This document shows positions 12,994 to 23,901 of a stretch of 64,000 nucleotides of DNA, piece after piece. Where the stretch lies: assembly GCF_963678635.1 (NCBI RefSeq), contig NC_087065.1, forward strand, positions 71,679,345-71,743,344, given 5' to 3'. The notes beneath the pieces were generated by a model that searched no databases, was not told where the DNA came from, and worked only from the letters and a program-made list of their open reading frames with translations. The position numbers were made by a program, and so were the translations under genes. This DNA is from Symsagittifera roscoffensis (lineage: Eukaryota; Xenacoelomorpha; Acoela; Convolutidae). Each line of letters begins with the position of its first letter. The first letter of the stretch is position 1.

Positions 12994-13894
12994 AGATAAC
13001 CTTTTTTTGCAAGATCTTTAAAGATACAATTTTTTTGGGCAAAAACAGCTTTACACGCGAAGACAACCAAGTAGCGTTCGTGGAAGAAGGAAGCAATCTT
13101 AGCTACGCATACATACACACAGCCCGCTAGGCGGTTGCCCCCAGAAAGCTTCTTTTTTTAAAACTTTTTTTGTGATAGGCGGCTATCTTCAAGTTTTGAT
13201 CGACTGCTTATACCTTAATCTCTCAAAATAGGAATTTGAGAAGAAGCCTTTTGTGATGAAAGCTTCACTTTCCTAGAACATAGCCAAGCGAAGATTGCAA
13301 AGGAGTAATGAACGCAAGTAAACATTAAAAAATAACACTGACGTTGTTGAAAAATCTCAACTTTCAAAACTCAAAGAAAACAATAGAAGCCCTTTAAGCT
13401 CTTTAAATTTCTCGAACAATTTATGATGGGCGCTTTTTTGATAACATGAACCCGACTTGAGAAAACTGGATCAATAAGTAAAGTTTTTATTCTCTGGAAA
13501 TCTAAAATGTAAATTCCACTCTCAAAACTAGAAATCGATATTCGAAAAAACTAAATATCCCCGGTTTGAACTAATTAAAGCAATTCGTCACAAAAAATTT
13601 TTGGCCAATAATCCTTCAATTTTCGCAAACCAGTAGCCGCAATAATTGCAAATAAATTAAAAAGATTTGATTGGTTGATACTTTTAATCTCATTGAATAA
13701 ATTAACAACAAATATGCGACTACTTTTTAACGCATGATTTTTGTCTAATTTTATTCGTTAAGCATTTATTTGAAGTGATGCAAGTAAATTTTTGAGATCA
13801 ATTCGAAAACGTTTTGGATTCTCGTTCTAGAAACAATTTTTTTGATCTTACACCTAATTTCTGTTATTTGTTTTGTGTTTTTCGACAGAAATTT

Positions 13895-14010
13895 CGGGAT
13901 GGTTATCTTGCAAGATTCTTGCAAGATCTTGCAAGCTAACCTCCATCTTGCAAGATCTTGCAAGATAACCCTCTTTTGCAAGAATCTTGGAAGATCTTGC
14001 AAGATAACCT
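13895..14010. repeat. CTTGCAAGAT-rich cluster at the right end of the element
   Basis: Contains several copies of CTTGCAAGATCTTGCAAG separated by TAACCTCC or TAACCCTC. It is a rearranged relative of the palindrome at 12879-12993. Confidence 0.75.
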
Positions 14011-14032
14011 CCCTTGATCGACTAGGGACGTG

Positions 14033-15489
14033 TTCAATTTTTTTTCAAAAATTGTCTCTTATTAGTAGTTTTTGCATTGAAACAATTCTTTGCAAGACAG
14101 TTTATGATTTACCGCCAGATGCTAATGAAGCATTAAAAGTAAAGGGCTTGAAATCTCTGATTCAATCTTAACTGTTTGCAAATAGCAATAACATACAGAC
14201 AAAAAGTCATTAGATTGTCCATCACGACAGCAAAAAACGAAGTTTCCAATTTTTTCGGTTTTGTTTTCTCCTAAAAATACTCCGTGTTATTTTCTTTTCT
14301 GCTCACTCAGAAATGTTTACCTGATTTTTTTTTGTAAAAAGTTGTTTTAATGTTTTTGCACGATTTTTTCTACATTCAACTTTTCTATATAATTTTTACC
14401 CTGCTTACTTTTTTATTAAAGCAAAACGACGCCGTGTCATCCGCAAAAAATATATGTCAAAAAATAATCAGAACTTAAGAATGCGGCCAAATTTCTTTGT
14501 TGAAAGATAAGATTGGAAAACCTAATTTACAGAGAATCTTTAAGGGTAATTTTCCAAAAAAAATCGATTTTTAAAATGAAGTTTTTCATCAGGATTCTAA
14601 CTCTGATGAAAAGAGGTCGCGGTGAAGCTGAAACCTGACGAGACATAATTTAACCGCATTTTTAATGAGACTTCTAACTTCAATTGACATTAAAACAGAA
14701 AAAGAAATTCACAGCCACGCAGATCACGCAGAGGAGTCGCAGCCGCCTATCAAACAGTATACTGAGGATTCAAACTGTCATGACTGAAAATTTCTTCGTT
14801 AAAATTAAAACATTGTACAAGTTGGTTTTAGTTTTTTCGTCATTGAAACAAAAGTTCTACTCTTATTAAAAATTTTCCGAACCGGTGGTTTAGTGACCAC
14901 ATATTTGTTTCTTAGACCGGTAAATTTTAATCGAATATCAAACTGTCTAGTTTTGAGAGTTTTGAGTTGTTACTGTACGCAAAATTCACTGCACAAAAAT
15001 TACTGTACGCAAAATTCTTACAAAACTAGTTACAATTCTCAAAATCACGCGATAATTTTTTTTTGTCTAGGGGTCTAAGTGTTTATCAAGTTTCGCCATT
15101 AAAATAGCTTCATTGAAGAGCAAAAAATAATGCCAAATATTTGACCAGCTTTACTTCGGAAATTTAGTTTTTCGTGAACTGGCTCAAATTATAGAAAAAA
15201 ATCACTTGACATGATTCAAATATGAAGTCTCTCCCCTTAAATAAATTAGCCAGTTGAAATGAAATTGAAAGATTTATGGCTCGAGTAATTGCATTTGTTT
15301 TGAAATCTTCAGAATTAACTGACTTAACTTGAAGTAAAACCATTTGAACATCTAGCTTTTGAAATTGTGAAATTAATGCGAATGCAAAGTGCATGGAATC
15401 AAAATTGACTTAACAAATTCAAACTTTACTCGTTCAAAAGCTTGCTTGCAAAGTTATCTATCGAAATTAACTCAAACTGAGTACTTAAC
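14033..15489. other. Non-coding region upstream of the B-box gene
   Basis: About 1.45 kb, AT-rich, no gene recognised. A CTGTACGCAAAATTC string is repeated at 14973-14987 and 15003-15017. The promoter of the gene at 15516 should lie at the end of this stretch, but no TATA-like box of note was identified. Confidence 0.5.
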
Positions 15490-15515
15490 GGATACTGAAC
15501 ATTCATAGTTTTACG

Positions 15516-17156
15516 ATGTCGGTTGAACCTACAGAAATAAATTGCGATTCATGCTTCGAAGTTTTCGAGAAAGAACGACTCTTCAAATGCGCGACTTGTA
15601 TGAATCAATTGGAAGGTCTCAACGCTGTCACATTTTTTTGTGGAGGTTGTATTATGCCTCATTTGAGAAAAAGCCATGAAATTTTGGACAATAAATCAAT
15701 GACCCCGACGATTTGCAAAACTCACAAAAACTTGTGTTCAATGTTTTGCGCAAATTGCGAGGAAATTTTGTGTGTAAATTGTGTTTTGAAACATACCAAC
15801 CATAACTTAACGTCAATCAAAGATCGAGCTTCTGATTTGAGACCAAAAATATTCGATTTGATCGCAAATTTGAGTTCCTTTGAGGTATCAGTTCGCGTTA
15901 CTCGGGAAAAGCTAAATGAAAACAAGGAAATACGCACTAAAAGTTATGATAAATTAGTGCTAGATATATCATCAGAAATGGATGCTCTAAAACAAAAAAT
16001 CTTGGATAGCATCAAATCAGAACACGAGAAAATAGTAAAATTGGAGGAGGAATCGACCAAAAATTACGAACTGTTGTTACAATGCCAAAACGATCTTCAA
16101 GAGTTGTTATGTTGCTCAGATGGAATTATGGTAGAGCAGTTTAGGGAAAAAGAAAATCAAGTTTCAGAGATAGAAATTAAAGAATTAGAGCTTGGGTTAC
16201 GTCGCATTAGCGGCGTAGATTTGTCCGCGTCTAAACAGATGACCCCGTTGGTCGAAAAGTTTTCTGACCATTTTTTCAGCAAAATTAAATTGCCAAACGC
16301 CGTGTCTTCAAGTGAAAATTCTTTCGTGTACTCCAAAAATTGTGACTCTTTGTATAGCGTAGAATATGAAAGCCATAATGTTACAGTCTACGAATGCAAG
16401 TTCAAAGAGCACAAAGATGATGTCTCGATGTCGAAAAATGAATTGGCGACCTTTGAAAACGATGCATCGATTTACTGTTTTCAAGTATTTTTTCTCGTGC
16501 AATTAAATTCAAGTCCAATTATTCTAATCAAAATCAACAAAGTTTTGCGGCTGTTTGACGTACACTTAAACTGCTTCCGAAGTATGAAATCGAACCTTGA
16601 ATTTCATCAAATTCCTTTATTTTTTACTTCCATCAGCACAGGCGATGTTGCTGAGTTTGTTTATTGGGACAAAATCAACAACGTTGTCAGACAAACTAAC
16701 AAAGAAAGCGTCAAGTTTGAAAGCGATTCCTTGCCTCAAATTGTGAGTTCGTGGCAAGACGATTCGTTTGTACACTTTGTAAACCAGAAAAACGACTTGG
16801 TAGAAATTGAAACCCATCCGTCCTACCCATTTTCGGATTCTGTCATCAAATACTGCGTTCATGGTGTTTGTGATATCAGCTGCATTTCACATATCAAATC
16901 CACTGTTATAATCTGGTCGTTATCAACCAGTAGCTTGACCTTTCTACGCAGACAAGATTCCCGGTCCGGTTATTTTGTGACGTCTAAGGTACATTTTGGA
17001 AGTTGCGACAACTATTTTTCCGTGACCCTAAGTGACCGCAGTGTTTATTTGAGTTTCCTCGTTAAGGCTAAAACTCAAGACGACAACGGAAATTGGGTTT
17101 ACAAAAATGTGTTCATGAAAAAAACACCCGCGATACCACGACAGCATATCCAATGA
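15516..17156 (+). CDS. B-box zinc-finger/coiled-coil protein (TRIM-like), single exon, 546 aa
   Basis: Intact single-exon frame with the ATG in a TTACGATGTCG context. Residues 9-50 carry paired cysteines (CDSC, CATC, CGGC) and a His, like a B-box 1 or degenerate RING. Residues 67-96 fit a B-box 2: CKTH, then FCANC, CVNC and KHTNH. A coiled coil rich in Glu, Lys and Leu follows at roughly residues 110-230. The remaining 300 residues are beta-rich with repeated S-x-S-V-Y-type segments; no named domain was recognised, though a beta-propeller-like fold would be usual for this class. Proteins of this layout are often scaffolds or ubiquitin-ligase relatives, but without a clear catalytic RING that role is only inference. 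A broken copy lies at 26-1645. Lack of introns could mean a retrogene, but no poly(A) tail is seen. Confidence 0.85.
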   Translation: MSVEPTEINCDSCFEVFEKERLFKCATCMNQLEGLNAVTFFCGGCIMPHLRKSHEILDNKSMTPTICKTHKNLCSMFCANCEEILCVNCVLKHTNHNLTSIKDRASDLRPKIFDLIANLSSFEVSVRVTREKLNENKEIRTKSYDKLVLDISSEMDALKQKILDSIKSEHEKIVKLEEESTKNYELLLQCQNDLQELLCCSDGIMVEQFREKENQVSEIEIKELELGLRRISGVDLSASKQMTPLVEKFSDHFFSKIKLPNAVSSSENSFVYSKNCDSLYSVEYESHNVTVYECKFKEHKDDVSMSKNELATFENDASIYCFQVFFLVQLNSSPIILIKINKVLRLFDVHLNCFRSMKSNLEFHQIPLFFTSISTGDVAEFVYWDKINNVVRQTNKESVKFESDSLPQIVSSWQDDSFVHFVNQKNDLVEIETHPSYPFSDSVIKYCVHGVCDISCISHIKSTVIIWSLSTSSLTFLRRQDSRSGYFVTSKVHFGSCDNYFSVTLSDRSVYLSFLVKAKTQDDNGNWVYKNVFMKKTPAIPRQHIQ

Positions 17157-17159
17157 GTG

Positions 17160-17648
17160 AAAATTAATATCGAAGGCCGTTATGGTCTTTATTTTGATTC
17201 TGCACCCTAGCGAATTATAAACATGGTAGAATTAGTAGAAATAGTGAATTAAATCTGATTAAAGTTATTATGATTTAAAGATTACAGAAAATGATTTTTT
17301 ACATAACCGTTGTTAAAAAGATGAAAAAGAAACTGTTAAAAGTGGCGAAATATTGGCTTAATTTTTAATTGGGTTTTTAATTTCGCGCGTTCGTATTTGT
17401 ATTAGCTACTATTTATATAGTACCTACATAAAAAATTTTAATTAAATATATTTTCTGAAAATTGTCTTAAGCTATTGAAAATGTGACAGCCAAATTTAAA
17501 CTTCTGAAAATCGAAATTAGGGGGGGATAGTTAACAAGATCCTTTAAATAAACTAGTCTGATTCATTTCGATAGGCCTTGTTTATTCGACATTTCTGAAA
17601 ATTTTCGATTTTTTTTTACTCAGCGGCTTTCTTGTACGATATCGCAAG
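17160..17648. other. Non-coding spacer before the LTR element
   Basis: AT-rich DNA with a run of seven G at 17521-17527. The last 40 bases (ACTCAGC... ATCGCAAG) resemble the dispersed repeat at 2267-2320, so the retroelement appears to have landed in an old repeat. Confidence 0.5.
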
Positions 17649-18058
17649 TGGAACCAAATAAGAACTATATTTATTCTTTGGTTATAAATTGGACATTTTA
17701 TCTCTACAAAATATTTAATTTTAACCAATCACGATCCATCTAACTAACAAACCCCTTATTTGTAAGTGCTGAAATTACTTGTAATTTCAGCACCAGAGAG
17801 ATTTGAGTTTAACTTAGAAATTAGCTACCTCTCCCAGAGAACTTTAGCAATCGCAATAAGCCAGTATACTCTAGATCTATTGAGCCTAGCAGAGACTAGT
17901 TAAACACCCTGAGACTGGTAGATATAAGAGTAAGATTAGGATCGGTATTAGACTAAGAAGTTGCACGAATCTATCCGGCCGAAAATAAGATAGCGTGACG
18001 AGCAGACGGTGTACCCTATCCGAAATTACTCTATGAGTTACACCTCGAACCTAACTCA
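17649..18058 (+). repeat. 5' LTR (410 bp)
   Basis: Matches 37448-37857 and 43352-43761 along its whole length with scattered substitutions. It starts TGGAACC and ends CTAACTCA, giving TG...CA ends. A perfect 12-bp inverted repeat lies inside. The 3' LTRs could start about 85 bases further upstream, at TGTTCG after a purine tract; in that case this 5' LTR would be truncated. The CAAG flanks favour the 410-bp version. Confidence 0.85.
17766..17793 (+). repeat. Hairpin inside the LTR
   Basis: GTGCTGAAATTA and TAATTTCAGCAC pair perfectly around a CTTG loop. The two 3' LTR copies keep an 11-bp stem though their loops differ. It may be an RNA structure or termination/polyadenylation element; the function is unknown. 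Confidence 0.7.
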
Positions 18059-18060
18059 TC

Positions 18061-18078
18061 TGGTGCGACCATAAGTCT
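18061..18078 (+). promoter_or_regulatory. tRNA primer-binding site
   Basis: Two bases after the LTR the sequence reads TGGTGCGACCATAAGTC. TGG plus the following bases would pair with a tRNA whose 3' end is GGTCGCACCA. The position is the standard one for minus-strand primer binding. The exact tRNA cannot be named without the host tRNA set. Confidence 0.7.
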
Positions 18079-19280
18079 CGATCAAGACCTTAAAAAACAA
18101 ATTAGCTTAGAACTAACAGATAGATTAGAATTAGACAAAAACATTTTCAAAAATGTTACACGATAATAATCTAATTGAAATGTCTCTACGACTCAATAGA
18201 TCAGAAGCGCTATTCCGCGCAATAATAGAACTACCAGGCATTGGAAGTAGATCTCGGACAAGAGACGATCTACGACTACGAAGAAACTTACCATTAAGTT
18301 TCATGGTCGTACAGCGAAAGCCAGACCAAACTTTTTTATTTAGGATTCTAATAGCAAAGAATTTAGATTTTCATTTGCAAACATAGAAACCTTGAAGAAA
18401 AATCTTCAATGATTGTTACAGGCGCTAAATCCTATTTACTATTGTACACTAACGATTTATAAAAACATCTCAAATCGTTCCCTCTAAACCTGCAGTAAAA
18501 TTAAAAAAGATATCTGAAAAATATATTTAATAAAAGAAAAAATAAAAATTAGTTGACATGATCATAAATTGTTAGTATATATAAATCATCCTGGCATCCC
18601 CCGCTTCATCGCCTAAACATAATAGCAAACATTTAAACCACTAATATCATCAAACACTATAAATTTTTATCAAATAATTTTAAATTATCTTCAAAACCTT
18701 ATCTAATTTTTTATCCTTCTTTCATCTCAATTTATTCAATCTTAAACCAGATCATCAAGGCTTTCCTTGGATCTCCATTAAATAATTAAATTAAATCTAT
18801 TTTATACCATATAAAATTATAAGCTGATCATCAAGGCCTATCCTTGAATCAAATAGAACAATTTTGTTCTCCCCCACCCAAATAATAAAGTGTCTAACGA
18901 CCTCAAACGTCGATTCACTACCCAATCCTTTCAAAGACCCAGGACTAATAGAAATTTTTCAATTACATTAACCATTCAAATTAAGCTAAACAGTGAAGAA
19001 CTTCGGTTATTTCATCCTTCACTTAATCCCAAAGGATCGATTTACTATTCTCCAACCCTTGAACACAATCACTACCCCTAAGTAAGATTAAGTAAGTTAA
19101 CACCTTAACTTAGAATAGCCACGAGAAAGTAAAAATCATTCTTCGGAATCGATATATATATTTTTCTCTCCAACCCTACATAAAAAGACCCAAATTAGGC
19201 TAACCAAAAAATCGTAAGGACTAACAGTCTAAGATTTTAAAATTAGTAATAAAAACCTTGCACCCCTCATCCTAAACCTT
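18079..19280 (+). other. Retroelement leader (untranslated)
   Basis: About 1.2 kb between the primer site and the first ORF. Open stretches at 18153 and 18890 match nothing. It holds two similar stem-loops at 18750-18771 and 18828-18849. Confidence 0.6.
18750..18849 (+). repeat. Two similar stem-loops in the leader
   Basis: GATCATCAAGGC recurs 76 bases apart. Each copy has CAAGG pairing with CCTTG across a 4-5 base loop (18756-18769 and 18832-18846). Paired hairpins between the primer site and gag are where retroviruses keep dimerisation or packaging signals; a role here is inference. Confidence 0.55.
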
Positions 19281-19720
19281 ATGTCACTGAACAATTTAGG
19301 AAATAAACAAACAATTGTACTACACAATTGTGAAATAAATAACGAAGCATACGATCTTGTGATTACACCGCATAAACAAACAATCCGATATATTCGCACA
19401 AAACGTCAAACAATAAAAAGAAAAATTTTAAGCAAGCATGACAACTTACACGAAAAAAATTTTCAAAGCGTAGAAACGCAGTCTCCGAATCAGAAGTCAG
19501 CGATTTAGACGCACTCTACAAATTAAAAGGGACAGTAAAAAAAATTTACCCAGTTCATGATCAATTATATTTTTCCGATTCAGATGCTACATCACATTCA
19601 TCAAAAAAAGGAAAAAGAAGAATAAAAAAGATATACAAAAACAAACCAGTACGTTTATACAGTTGGAACCAACCAATCGGACACATTGAACATTACGCAC
19701 TGACAGTCATAAAACGAAAA
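19281..19720 (+). pseudogene. First small ORF of the retroelement, frameshifted
   Basis: An ATG at 19281 opens 75 codons rich in basic residues. After a TAG at 19506 the reading continues in another frame to about 19790, with a strongly basic KKGKRRIKKIYKNK segment. The two parts look like one small basic protein (about 150 residues) split by a frameshift near 19490. It overlaps the start of the next ORF. It may be an accessory protein or the N-terminus of gag. No family recognised. Confidence 0.4.
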
Positions 19721-19721
19721 A

Positions 19722-22703
19722 ATGAATATAAGCCCAAGTGCCGAAAGTCCAGACGAAGACTCGGTTTTCCCATTTATCATCAATTCACTCACTGACGACA
19801 GAGGACATGCACAATTTTGTCATAACCTAATCGCAAATATATTTGAGCAAGGAATTAGCCCATGTAAAGCAGAATTCCCAGAAATAAAAATCAAAAGACA
19901 AATTGTCGACCATTACATAAAAAGAATTTGTAACTTAACAGAACAATATGGAATTTACACCATAGAACTCAGTACAACAAGAAACTTTCATGGCAAATAT
20001 GTTATCCAAACAGATGATGTCGATATAGAATTTTCAAAAGTATTCACAGAATACATTAAAAACATACAACATCAAAATTCACAGAGAGCAAATTCAATTT
20101 TCACTAACGATGTTTTTGCAATAATATATATTTATTTATCTATACTAGAAAGAACAGAAATCGAAAGCACATCACCGGTTCAAACATCAAGACACAAATG
20201 TCAGAAATGAAATTGCTGCATTCTCAGCATTTTTAAACACAATCCGTGAAAATTTTTCAAATAACGAAATTTCACCAAATGTTAAACACGATTTACAAAA
20301 GATCTTAGCATGGTTTATAATAGACTATTTTACCCACAATATAGATTTAATTGCACAAGCAAGAAAAAATTTTTGACCCCAGAGTACAAATGACGACATT
20401 ATCATTGCTGAACAATCAGATTACGTTTGGGACCCTGACTGGTCTCATACATTATTTCTGAATATTCCAATAGACATCTCAAGTCAAGCAATCAGTACAA
20501 TAACTATTCACAAAGATTATGTAAAACTAATTCCACTCACAACAGATGCAACACCTTTAAATTATAACTCATTTTACCTGATAGAAGACAAAATAATAGT
20601 TTAAATTCAACTTTTGTACAGTAAGAAAACTTAAATGGAACTAGAAATCTTACACAACAAGATATTCAAACACCATCACAATTTAAAAATGAAGAAATAG
20701 TTGAAACAATTGTAAAAACTACACAGCAAAGTATTTCACCAATACATCCAAGCCTTACAACGCCAAAACCAAAGACTTCAATATTACCTCAAGTAACATT
20801 GCAATCTACGGTTAAACCCTCGGTTGCTCCAAAATATTCACATATGGATTACCAAACATTTAGACCAATGACGAAACCACCACAAAAACAAAGAATATTC
20901 ACCAGAAGTAATTTTGCAGATCACAATTATAACTACGTAAATAGATCACAAACATCTAAACCTCCTCGTACAAACCCGCATAATCGTTCATTTTCACAAC
21001 GACAAAATTTCCAACAACAAACATCCGATTTCGTAAACTTTAATGATAACCAACGAAATCCAACAGACCCAAGTGAAAACTATCCGTTTTTTCAACAAAA
21101 TAAAACTAATAAGAAACCATACCAATACAAAAAAAAAACACCTTACTATACACCTTATTATCATTCATCAGATGATGACAATTTTCATGACCAAAACCAT
21201 CAACAAAATTCTCAAAACCAAAGACTCCAGTCTTATCACGTAAATCAACCAGATATTTTTGAACAATATACACGAGAACAACATATGCGACAACCTAGAC
21301 TAAACTACGAACTTCGAAATAATAATTTTTATTCACAAAATCCAGCAAATACTGATTATTATCAACCAACACAAATGCAAAACGAAATACCACTACCATA
21401 TTATTTACAACAACATGAAATAACAAAAAATCAGCTGACAACTTTTTCACAAATTCCAAATGCCACAGAATCACTACCGATGACTATGAATCCATACCTC
21501 ATGGGTGGATCATCAATAACATCAAATAAACCATTGATGGTATTCACAGGCACAGACCCAGAAAATTCTGTAGAAGACTATTTAAACGCAGTCACAGCAA
21601 ATTTAATTTTAAATATCGGACATGAACTAAATAATACACCACTCCATCAAAATTGGATACATAGACGCACAGCGTTAATCCAAACAACACTTGATGGCGC
21701 AGCTCAAAAACGGTTTTCAGTTTTACCAATAGACATAAAAACAGATTGGAAAAGATTTACACAAGAATTTTCAAAAATGTTTGATTCTGAAGGAAATAAA
21801 TAACATCAAAGAATTTTATTTAACGAAATTCGTAGACTACCAAACGAAACAATTAAACAATTGGCAGTTAGAATCGAAACACTAGTTCGAAAAGCATATT
21901 CACTAAACACTCATGATTATAAAAACACGAAAATGACAGAAGTTTTAATGATGACTCTAACACCCCAATTAAGAAAAATAGCTATAGAAAAGAGAGCATC
22001 ACACCCCTCATCAATTCGAGAACCAGATTTAGATTTCAGAAAACTTGTTGATAAATTAGAACGAGCAGAAATCACAATGAAACTTGAAGAAACAGTAAAT
22101 CTTAAAGTACAATACGTTAATGGAATCGAAACAAATACCACACAAATAAACAACATACACGATTCAAATGTAGACCTAACTGAAAAAATCACTGATATTT
22201 TGAACATTTATGAGAAAAATCCAAATTTCAAAGGTAAACTATCTTTCAAGAAATGGTGTAATTATTGTCGACGATGCGGACACAGCATTGCCGAATGCAG
22301 ACAAAAACAACAGGATAATCAAAATAAACCGCAAAAGTACAAAGAACCAAACAAGTCATTCTACCAATACATGAAAAAGGATCAAAATTTACCAAACAAA
22401 AATATATTTAGTAATAACAGCTCTGGTAAACCACTCCCAACTAATTCAAAAATCTCAAGAAACCAATCACCCTATAACTCTAATTATAGAGATAGATCAC
22501 CAGAACAAAGAAATTCACGAAATTTCTCACAAAACAGATATAGTCGATCAAATAGCCAAAATAACCAGTATAGAAACAACTATTCACGATCAAATTCAAA
22601 CAGAAAAGAAATTTCTGATACCAGTTCCCATTCAAATTCTAGGAATAGACACTATTCAAACGATAGATCACGTAATTCATCATTCAATAGAAATAGAAAC
22701 TAG
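19722..22703 (+). pseudogene. gag: gag (capsid/nucleocapsid), frameshifted
   Basis: ORF from ATG 19722 to 20210, a frameshift, then open to about 20604 with a stop at 20374, then an uninterrupted frame (about 20620-22703) broken only by a TAA at 21801. The middle part is Gln/Asn/Pro/Tyr-rich. A retrotransposon-type capsid segment begins near 21530 (MVFTGTDPENSVEDYLNA). A CCHC zinc knuckle of form C-x2-C-x4-H-x4-C sits at 22257-22298, followed by a long Arg/Ser/Asn-rich tail. Gag packages the element RNA into particles. The TAA at 21801 falls where a Gln codon is likely (one C-to-T change). Protease lies in a different frame, so a frameshift was probably used to make Gag-Pol. Confidence 0.8.
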
Positions 22704-22986
22704 TCGAATAACAGAAAGAGAATTATTCAAATAACAGAAACCAACGTTACCAAAATAACAGATCAAGAAACAATTCCTATAACAGATCTAATTATCAAGG
22801 AAACAAAAATAATTACTATAATAGGTCAAGAAACAACTCACAAAATAGGAATCCCAACTATAACAATCGAAGAAATTATTCTCAATCCCCGTATTGAAAC
22901 AACAATCGTTACCCTGATTCCCAACACAAATATAGAAGTAACACACCGAAACATCAGCGACAATTTAATCAGGTACAAGCAACTGA

Positions 22987-23901
22987 AGGAACAACTTCAG
23001 ATCCCCCTGGTATTGTCAACACAGAAAGTACCGAACTAAAGACAGCGAAAGTTACACAAATAACACTATCTCAGTTAATATTATCACAGTCGAAAACGAC
23101 AACGAACCCATCATTTACGAACAACCTTTTAGTTCACACATTTACGAAAATAAATTGCAACTCCTTCAAGATTACTATACTAGACCCATAAGAAACGATG
23201 TATCAATTGAACAGAATGTAAACGAAATAAATACAGTAGTCAATAACGAAAAGCAACGCTCAATTACAAGTCACATTTACCAAAATATACAAAAAGAACA
23301 GCCAAGAGAAAAAAATTGGACAATATCATTTCTCTTAGAAAGCCCAAAAAGTAAAGAATTTCAACCATTCGATCTTGAAATAGAATTTTTAATTGTTTCA
23401 GGAGCAGAATCAAATATTATTAACATCCCTACTTGGAATGAAATCAAATTGTAACACCCAATCCTAACACCTATAAAAACCGCCAGTGAATTAGCAACAA
23501 CACAAGGATCAACATTAGTAAATTACGGAAAAATCCAACTTTTCCTTGTTCCCACTAAAACAATGGAACAGAATAAAATACAAAATTAACCATCTAAGCA
23601 AACATTTCACATTACAGACATAAAACATAATATCATTGGCATACCATTTATAACTAAGTATATTCCCACAATAAACATTTTGAATAGCAAACTTCATATA
23701 AAAGATAAATACACAAGGACAAAAAACACATCCTTAACATTCTTTCAAAGATTAAACAAACAACCACCATTTTTCTCCAAATTTTATCCTATTTATAATC
23801 AGGAACGAGAATACCTGAAACCACTATCAGGCAATTTATAAAACTTTTCAATCAAACAAGTCCACTAGTACGATAAGAACCAAAACAAACAACCTTTCTT
23901 T
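22987..23901 (+). pseudogene. pol: Aspartic protease region of pol, inactive
   Basis: The frame opens at 22987, after a TGA at 22984. The catalytic loop, normally D-S/T-G-A, reads IVSGAESNII here, so the catalytic Asp is a Val (GTT at 23395-23397; one base from GAT). A TAA at 23452 and more in-frame stops near 23587 and 23839 follow before RT resumes in the same frame. The second conserved protease block (HNIIGIPFI) is visible around 23630. The protease would have cut Gag-Pol; this copy cannot. Confidence 0.75.

Larger units (their letters stand above)
12859..14032. mobile_element. Non-autonomous DNA element with terminal inverted repeats
   Basis: The left end reads CCCTAGTCGATCAAGGGAGG then TTATCTTGCAAGATCTTGCAAG. 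The right end is the reverse complement, ending CCTCCCTTGATCGACTAGGG at 14008-14027. The outer 30-plus bases pair almost perfectly, and a CACxxCCCTAG extension can be followed to 12859 and 14032 with two mismatches. Both ends are packed with CTTGCAAGAT units. No long open frame lies inside and no transposase motif is seen, so this is a MITE- or foldback-like element. No clear target-site duplication was found next to the ends. Confidence 0.7.

Noticed and set aside
12879-14010. CRISPR-like array because of many short CTTGCAAGAT repeats.
   Set aside because: The repeats are directly joined, palindromic and lack unique spacers, in a clearly eukaryotic setting.
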